Assembly (NCBI RefSeq): GCF_039555335.1
Contig: NW_027305499.1
Location: forward strand, 682,001 to 746,000
Reading direction: 5' to 3'
Length of the DNA stretch: 64,000 nt
From: Amphiura filiformis
Taxonomy: Eukaryota; Echinodermata; Ophiuroidea; Amphilepidida; Amphiuridae
The position numbers and the translations under genes are program-made. Positions 54,401 to 63,400 of this stretch are shown piece after piece (position 1 is the first letter of the stretch; each line of letters opens with the position of its first letter). The notes under the pieces were generated by a model. It did not search any database, was not told the DNA's origin, and saw only the letters and a list, made by a program, of their open reading frames with translations.

Positions 54401-57400
54401 ACATTTATTCTCTTATTCTAGGTTGATTTTCAGCAACTTCACATTGTACACAATGTTATTACCCAGGGTTGTGGTCAGAATAAGTGGATGGAGAATTTTG
54501 CTTTGCAGTTTTTTGATGTCAAAAATAATATGCTCGCAAATTATAGTAACTACCGTGGACAGGTCGTGAGTATCATAACAAAATAACAGATACATAATGA
54601 AGCAATCAAAACACTTCGCGTCTTTTCTTATTATCACAAAAAGGTTGTCATGTTATAAGATTCTTTTTAGTCGAGAATAGTGTTAACTTTTAAACCGTTC
54701 ATGTCATATTTTGTTACCTTAAAAGAAGTCTCCGGCAATCACAACATTATGTTAGAAAAATAATTATCAAACACGAATCACGTGGTGTTATTTCAAACAA
54801 ACTCATATTTTCTTTAAAATAACAAAAAAACAACCGTCTCTCACCACGCGATATTCTATATAATTTCCCGGGCACCGAAATTGCCTGTAACAATGATGTC
54901 CAAGTAACACACTGAAGGCTGACGACAATTGACCACAAATAAACATGAAGTCATTGCAACAGGCAATTCCGGCCCGGGAATTTTGAATATCGCGTGGTGA
55001 GAGATGGCTGTTTTTATTCATTTTCATGGTCAATATGAGTTTGTTTTAAATAAAACCACGTGATTCATACTTGATAATTGTTTTTCTTATATATAAGGCA
55101 TAATGTTGTGATTGCCGGAGTGTTCCTTTAAATAGGGTAACTAAAACCCTATCATGAGTGCACATGAAATTAGCCTTATGTAACCATGGTGAGTGCGACG
55201 GACAATGGGGCTCTACGGTTAACGTTCACGGAAAGTGAAAAGTTTGAATTTTGAGTCCTTCCATTGAATATAGTTATTTCCGCATCATTTGACGTCATTA
55301 AAATCTAAAATTAAGGACCAAAGTCGTCCTTGCGGACATTATGGTAACCCTGATTTTCGATTTCGACTTACACTTTGGCTATAAGAGCATTAACGGCAAC
55401 ATCATTATTATCGTGATAACTATATTAGTTATAGTTTTAGAGAAAAGTGAAACATCTTAGAATATTTTTTTTAAAGAATTTATTCATGCATTAAAAATAA
55501 ATCAATTTCCAAAGCTCTCACTTACTTTGTTTCTTTGTTTCATTCTGGTTTATTTCTGTTTTCAGGAGTTTCCTGCTAATAATGACGCAAGTAATATGGC
55601 TATTATCTCCCTTGAACCTGCTATAAAATCAACAATAATTAGAATATATCCAAGAAGTGTAAACAAGAGTATGTGTCTAGCAGTTGAATTTGTTGGTTGT
55701 TTGTGGAAAGGTAAGCAAACAATTTTGCTTTTAAAAAATCATCTTTTCAAATTGTAAGTCAATTTAAACCACGCGAAAGAATATAATAAATTAAAATATT
55801 TCTCCAAATGAGTACGATATAGTTTTGCCTAGGGAAGTCTTAAGTGCTTTTCAGAGTTCTCTGAAAATGACTTTTCTATGGAAAGATTGAATTTTACTCA
55901 TAGAGTACCAAATTGTACTTCTCCAAACTTGAAATATATATAGTTTTGTTGATATACCTGAAGTGATGGTGACAAATGCAATTGTGTGGCTATTATGGTA
56001 AACCATAGACAGTCGAAAGCTGTTAAAATGGCTGTCGAAAGATAAAAAGATAACCTTTTTAAATATGCTAAAAATTCAACAGTCAGATAGAAGCTTTGCG
56101 TTTATAAGGTTAGTTCCACAGCACAGCAGCAAATCTAACTTGATATTAGGTAAACGACAACACTTAATTAACAGGTTGGGGAGAACATTACATACACAAC
56201 TGTTGTGGGTTACATTTTACTCTTTTCGGGATTTCCTACTTCACTCATCACTGAGTAAATTCTTTATCCAACAAGTTTTGCAACACTTTACCCAACAACA
56301 ATCATGTTCCATGACTACTTTTTTTTTCAATTGGGTTTAATCAAATAAGGTTTGAATAAGCGTTTGCTTCATTTATTGGGTACTTTTTAGCATGGAAATT
56401 GAGTTCTTATTTTGTCGTGTTTACTTAAGCTAATAAATAAGATTGTCCATTAAAATGACATAAAATGTTCTTAAACAAATCCAAATAAAGGTGATCGATG
56501 TTGACATACCTCAATGACGTTTCGTGCTGTAACACAGCACTTTCTCAATTCGAATGACCAGCTTTTGACCTTTCTTGTCGGCTGCTTCCTATTGACAGCT
56601 GACGTAGATGGCGCTGTCAATAACCGATCATGTATGTGCGGAAGGAAACAATTACCATAATCCCTGTTGAGAGTATTAACTTGCCCATCTTTCTTATCCA
56701 TATTGATTCCTTCCGCACATATATGATTAGTTACTGACAGTGCTATCTACGTCAGCTACCAGGACTCAGTCGACTAGAAAGGTTAAAGCTGGTCATTCAA
56801 TTTGAGAAAGTGCAATTTTTTTTCAATCTACATTTATGTTAAATTTCTTGCAGCTTGTGGAAACCGTCTTGGCATGGAATCAAGGCAAATTACACATAAA
56901 CAAATCAATTTTTCACATGGAGTTGTTAGCGATGATTTCAGTAACGTAACCAAGATCGACGCTGGGCGTCTTTACAGCCCCGTGTGTTGGATGCCTGATT
57001 CCGGAAGTAATCATTGGATTGAGGTCAATCTGAATGATCTTTACACTATAACGGGCATTATTACCCAGGGAGGCTTTTCGTGGAATACTAATGAGGCGAC
57101 GAATATGTTCATGTGGCCAAAGAGTTACAAGGTACTCCATACAAGGCATACAGACTCTTGGTCAGTGTATCGGCAGATAGATTGGATACCAATGGTACGT
57201 GTTGCTTTGTGGTTGTGTGTAGGGGTGTAAAGGGTGTAAAGGGTGTGTATGGTTAAAATATGCAAGAAACTTGCATGTAATGAGTTCTTATTTTGTAAAG
57301 CGCAATGAACATGTTTGGTATTGCGCTATAGTAAGCGCCGTATATTATTATAACTTGAGTCCTAAAGGAACTAGAAATTAACACATCTTCAACGCTTGAA

Positions 57401-60400
57401 AGTTGAATTTACTGAGCAAGCATTGACATTTGCAATCAATTGAACAACATGAAAATCAAATAGACATAATTGCAGCAGCTTTTCTCAATTGAATTGTAAA
57501 TTGGTTTCTTCAAGAGTTTTTGTAATAAATGTACACTCTAAGAAAGCAATGTTCCATTAGGGTTCTAATGTACCCTGTAGGAAGAAGCGTCAGTGTGTAC
57601 CGCTTTTACCTGTACCAGTTCAAAATTTAAAACGCTTTTAAAACATTACATGTTCTTCTACTTGTTTAGAGAACCGCAAAAGGTTCATATAAGTGACCAA
57701 ATATATCTTTATGGGTCCTTTTAAGAACCATCAAAATTTATGCTCAGAAGACATATGAAAAACTTTTTTTCCCCTTTGCAGGAGTTTGAGGCTTACCCTG
57801 ACCCAGTCACAGAGAAACGTTATGATTTTGATCGACCCTTCATCGCCAGAAAAGTCAGAATACAACCCCAACCATCACACAGGGACGCAAACTGCCTTCG
57901 ATTTGAGTTAATCGGCTGCAATTTACAAGGTAATTAAACATTAAACAAGTTTATCTAAAGCTTTAACAGTTTCTGTCTACAAGAACCAGAGGATCAAGAA
58001 TTACCAGCTTACACATGGTTGATGCCATTGATGGTATATTACCCTCAATGGCCACAACCTCCATTGCAGTTGATGTTTTGTAAACACACATGTATACATG
58101 TATATGTCAGTAAATCATGGCCTGTTCTTGAAATTACACAAAATGTTCTCTAAGCAATAAAGATAACAGAATTAAAGGGTGTTCAAGAATTGACATACCC
58201 CTTCACATGATGACATATTACTTGATACATATATCAATGGAAAATGATTTAAAATGAGTTTAGAATGAAAATTATTTTCTCCATTTTTTTCAAAGACGCC
58301 CTTCGGTCCAGTAATAATAATCAATCAATAATAAACAACATCAATTAGTGTTTTGACTCCACCAGTATTTTTATTACATTTCAGTCCGTCCAAGTGTCTC
58401 AGCCACTTTCTTGTGTTTTTCCCATCTCGTTAAGCTTAATTGCAATTCTTCTTTCATTTGCCCAGTGCCGTCTTTAAATGTGGGTTAGGGTTAGGATAAT
58501 ATTTGTGCGCTGGGTAAACCAGAATTATTCTCCATTTTATCATTATATGACATATTCATTTCCAGTAGCTTCTTTCCAGGCACTTTATGCATCTTAGGCA
58601 TGTTTTGATCGATTTCATTCAGCTGGCTTAATATTACAACCAAAGAAATGTTTGTTTGGTCAAATAGAAGTGAAATAATTGGGTCATTTTGTCGATGGAA
58701 ACGGAGTCGTGACAGATCCTGACAAACTGAAAATTTTAAGAGTGTACAGCTACTGCTATAGTGAGGTTTGCTGAGGTTTGTAAGTTGTGTAGGATTAGAT
58801 ATTACATATTCACGCCTTGAACGAATGTAACATGTTGAGACAAAATATCGCCGGGTATTCAAATCATTTTACTAACCAAGGCTTTTCCTCAGATAAGCAA
58901 ATGGTGATGTAGTATTGAAGTCATTTTCTTACGTTTTCAGTTTTATGTTTTGTGAGTGTATGCCAATACAAGCATTAAGGACTACATTTAGCATTTAAAC
59001 ATAGTAAAGACTGCCCGATCCGTTAACAAACATGGCGTTATTTTCATAGTATGAAGTCTTTGAACAACTTGAACGTACATTATGAATGAGCTTTGATAAC
59101 ATTTGAAAAACTAATCATTCTTTTTCTTCACATAGATGAGGGTCAAATCTGTGGGAGCCGAGCTGTGGAATATAACGGCTACTGCATCGCATCAGTCGAC
59201 CACGAGAAGCCAAACGCCTGCCATGACATATTCGCTGAAAATAGTAAACCACTAATCATACACTCTAAAGATATGCAGAACATTCTGAACACTTACAAAG
59301 AGCATTTTGAAATCGATTACCGATATCAGTATGCTATTGGATTAAAAAACAAAATTGTGTATAATATTTCCCAAGAATTTCATTGGAGGGATTCCACTCC
59401 GCTAACTTTTGAAAACTTTCGGATTAAACGGGAGGCTACGGATTTAAGTAATGAAGCAGAAACGTGTGTGTATGTTGACATGAATGACAAGCTATCATGG
59501 CGTACATATGAGTGCGAGCAGGATATGCTTGGAAGAGCGTCCATCTGTCAGCTCGGTAAGATAATATCATAAGGACATTATAGCATACGGTATTTAAATA
59601 TATGTTCATTTTGACTTGAGAGGTGTTTTGGTATGAACCAATTTGCTCCTATTCGCCGTAGAAGTGATGTAATAATCGGATTAACTACCACAGCAATAGA
59701 TGAAAACAATGTTTGAATATATCGCCCGGCGCTACAACGTTCACGCGGTATCTATACATTCAACCACATTATGTCAAAGAACAGGGATACAGACCTGGAT
59801 TGTAATTCTATAGAATGATTAGTATGTTTGAAAAAATGGTATTGTATTCAACCAATGATTGCAGACATACGAGTACACAGGTGATGCGTGCAACCTGCTT
59901 GTAGTGCAAGGCGATATATTCAAAAATTGTATTAATCTATTACTGTGGTAATTAATCCTGTTACATCATCAATACTACGCGAATTCATATAAAACAACGT
60001 ATTTTTAAACAAATTGCATAAAGTAGCTTTAGATTAAATTAGATTGTTACCAAAGCACATTATGCGATTTATTGACAATAAGCTACATGATACAAGTTAT
60101 TCACGAGGCAATTTTGAATAGCACACTTCTATTTTGTGCGTCGATATATTGGTAATAATTTATTGGAATATTCAGTCTACTGGTTTTACGCGGCACATCA
60201 ATGGCAATATACCATCTGACATAATCAATCTTAATAGGCTCCATTTGAGTTTTTTCTTCATTGCGGCAATCTTAATGCTTCTTTTGAAAATATGTATATA
60301 TTTACAGAGATGGAGTGCGAGAGATGGGGCGGGCGGAGAGAGGTAGAAAGAGATGGGGAGAGTGAGAGATAATAGGTGCAATAAAATACTATGAAATTGT

Positions 60401-63400
60401 AAACTGAAGCGCCAATACCTTTACTATTATATATAATTGCAGATATCGATGAGTGTGTGGGACACACTCATGGCTGTTCACATTTCTGCGTTAACTTTCC
60501 CGGTGGATATCACTGCGCATGCCCAACCGGATATCATCTAGATAGGCTTGATGGGAAACATTGTATCAGTAAGTTATTGCGTATAACTACCAAATTGTAA
60601 CAAAACGTTGTAATCACTTTGTAAATATGTTAAGAAGAAAGAAGATAAACAATGTTTAGAATTCCCAATTAGCAATTTGCGATTACTAAGTAACATAATC
60701 CGTCAGCTTGTATTGTCTTAAATAATAGTGTTTAATATTTATTATTTATTATATTTTAGAGTTTTCTGAGTGTTCTACGGACAACATTCAAGACAGCTGT
60801 AGTGATCTTCTGTATTGTCTCAAAACTGACTCTATCACTGATGCTACTAACTGCAACGAAGATGGCAATTATAATCTTATCGAAAATAACCCACCAAAAT
60901 ATGAAGAACATTACCCGCGAAATTATTATCCAGGTTCTAGCGACTTTAATCCAACTCATTTGGGTCAACAGGAGGACGAACTCGAAGCTACCACTACAAG
61001 ACCTGGAGAAAACTCATTTGACTATATGGAATGCAACAATGGTGTGTAAATTTTAAATAAAAAATATCACTTTGCCGTAAATTAGGTTTTGGTTCAAGTT
61101 AATCTGTTAAATTCAACTTTAAATCACGTTAAAATATTTAAAATGAATGACGTTTTGTTTTATGTACGAGGATGAACTAAATGATAGGTTAATTTCCTCT
61201 TCTTCATAAAGACCTCTTATTAATTAAACCTAGTATACTACGAGTGGGTTGATGTTTTACCCCCACCCCCCCCCCCCCCCCCCCGCCAACCCATTCTTTC
61301 CTCCGGCATAAAATAAGCCCTTGTGTTCTCACCCAAATGACTTAAGGTAATCCTAGGTCCATCCTTTTCGCTCATTTAAGTGTTATAATTTATCCGACCG
61401 ACCATCAAAGGTGATCATATAGGGATGATGTTGAGGCTACCATAATGTTCTCTAATATTCAAGATTTCCATGTTGGTCTTGAAACATTATTCCAAGAGAT
61501 GTTGACTTTTAAATATGTAGTTAGGTTGATACAGTTATTAACTTCCATATTTAGGAGAAAGGTTCGTAGAAGTTTAGCTAAAACCATCATAGCAACATTA
61601 TGAGAGAAATCTTTGTTCTTATTTTGGTATCATTGGAAAGCGGAGACGAGACGATAAAAATTAGAACTTGTTGCAACAACCTCGTTCTTCGTAGTTTTTT
61701 TTAAGTGACTCACTGCAATTGCTGTCTTGTTATCAAAAGTTCATGCCAGACAGTAATTATGCTTAATATTTTAAAGAAGACCAGCTTTCAATGCTATATA
61801 ATTCCTTGCCTCTTTCTAATCATAATTTGCATGTTGTTGTTTCTGATTATTGTCAGCGATGGCGGATTTGCGTTGTGAATGTATGTGGGAAAGTAAAACC
61901 TCTGGCAGAAGCAGCCACCACAAAGAAACGAACAAACACACTGGACTTATTCAAGCATTAGCCTTTCCGCCATTGTATAAAACTGGATATTGGTGTGAAT
62001 TCAATATTCGTGTTTCTGATGGATACTTCGTGAGGTAAATATCGCAAATCGTCTTTCGCGGAGTTTGTCAATTCAGGGAGTCTACTTTTACTTCATGATA
62101 AATGTTACGAGACGAGAATCCTGGGTGTGTGGTCCTAAGTTAATACAGGAATTGGATACATAAATGCGTCTTTTGTCAATGCATTTTGAATCTTAGGATT
62201 ACACACCCCAGGATTCTCGAATGCAACATTGAAATGGACTGAATTGTGCACTCAAAATTTTTGGAGTGTTCTACGCGGCAGACTATTTCCTGCCGAAAGT
62301 CGCCATAATTACCCACACTTCCCAGAGAACACGCTATCCCCTAGATTGTGTATTGTCGTATCACAGTTTACTCCAAAGCATCTATTCGGCTTAGAAGTAA
62401 ATGTATCTAAAATTAGTCTCATGCATTTAGTGGTTTATTTAAAGTTAAAGTTTAAAGGGAAATGGTAAGACATTGTTATACCAATCGTTCTTTAGTAATT
62501 AGAAGACATAGCAACATATCACTCTTAGAGCTAAATTTTCAAATAATTATATTATTATTGTTATTGAATGATTTTAATTCTGGTATTCACTTATTATTGA
62601 TGATTCCTTTAATGTTCAGATTTTTATTCCATGAAATTAATCTGCGACGGAGACATGATTCATCGGCATGTGTGGACACATTTAACATAACTGATCATTT
62701 TGGTGCACTTGGGTCTCAGCTTCGAGGTTCCTTTTGCGGAAACCAGACTGACCTGGTGATCACCTGTCGATCTAACAACGTTACTGTACGACTTGATATT
62801 GGTGAATATACGTCTGATATGCCGCCGAAACTTGGATTCATTGCGACGTACAACACAAGTAGTAAGTTATTTAAAATATTCTGCCTCTGTAAACTTTGAA
62901 TAACTTTGGCTCTGTAAAGGGCACCTCTTTAAAACAGAACATGCTAATACACTAGAATGGCATCTATAAATGAGAACAAATACATACTGATACCTTTGTA
63001 ACATCAGAACCAAAATAAGAGTTGCCACACAAATATTTTGTTTGGTTTCATATTGCTTAGTCATTTTTTACCAACGTTATAACCCTTTCAAATATACAAG
63101 TAATATGTGCAGTTTTCTTTTTTCACTTATGTTCCTTCGTAGATTGCTCATTTTCAACAGACGAATGTGACCCTGCTTGTGGCGCTAGAAAAACAATGAC
63201 GAATTCTAGTGGCGAATTTTCCACCGTAAACTTTCCTTCTCGAGGACTTCCTTTCTCTGTGTGTGTATGGAACATCACATTACCACCGGACAAATATATT
63301 TCACTTAACTTTCCTGAATTCAATATAACACAAGATCCTAATACGGGGGACTGTGAAGATTATATAGAACTACTTTCTGAAGCTACAAGTCAGCTTTCTT

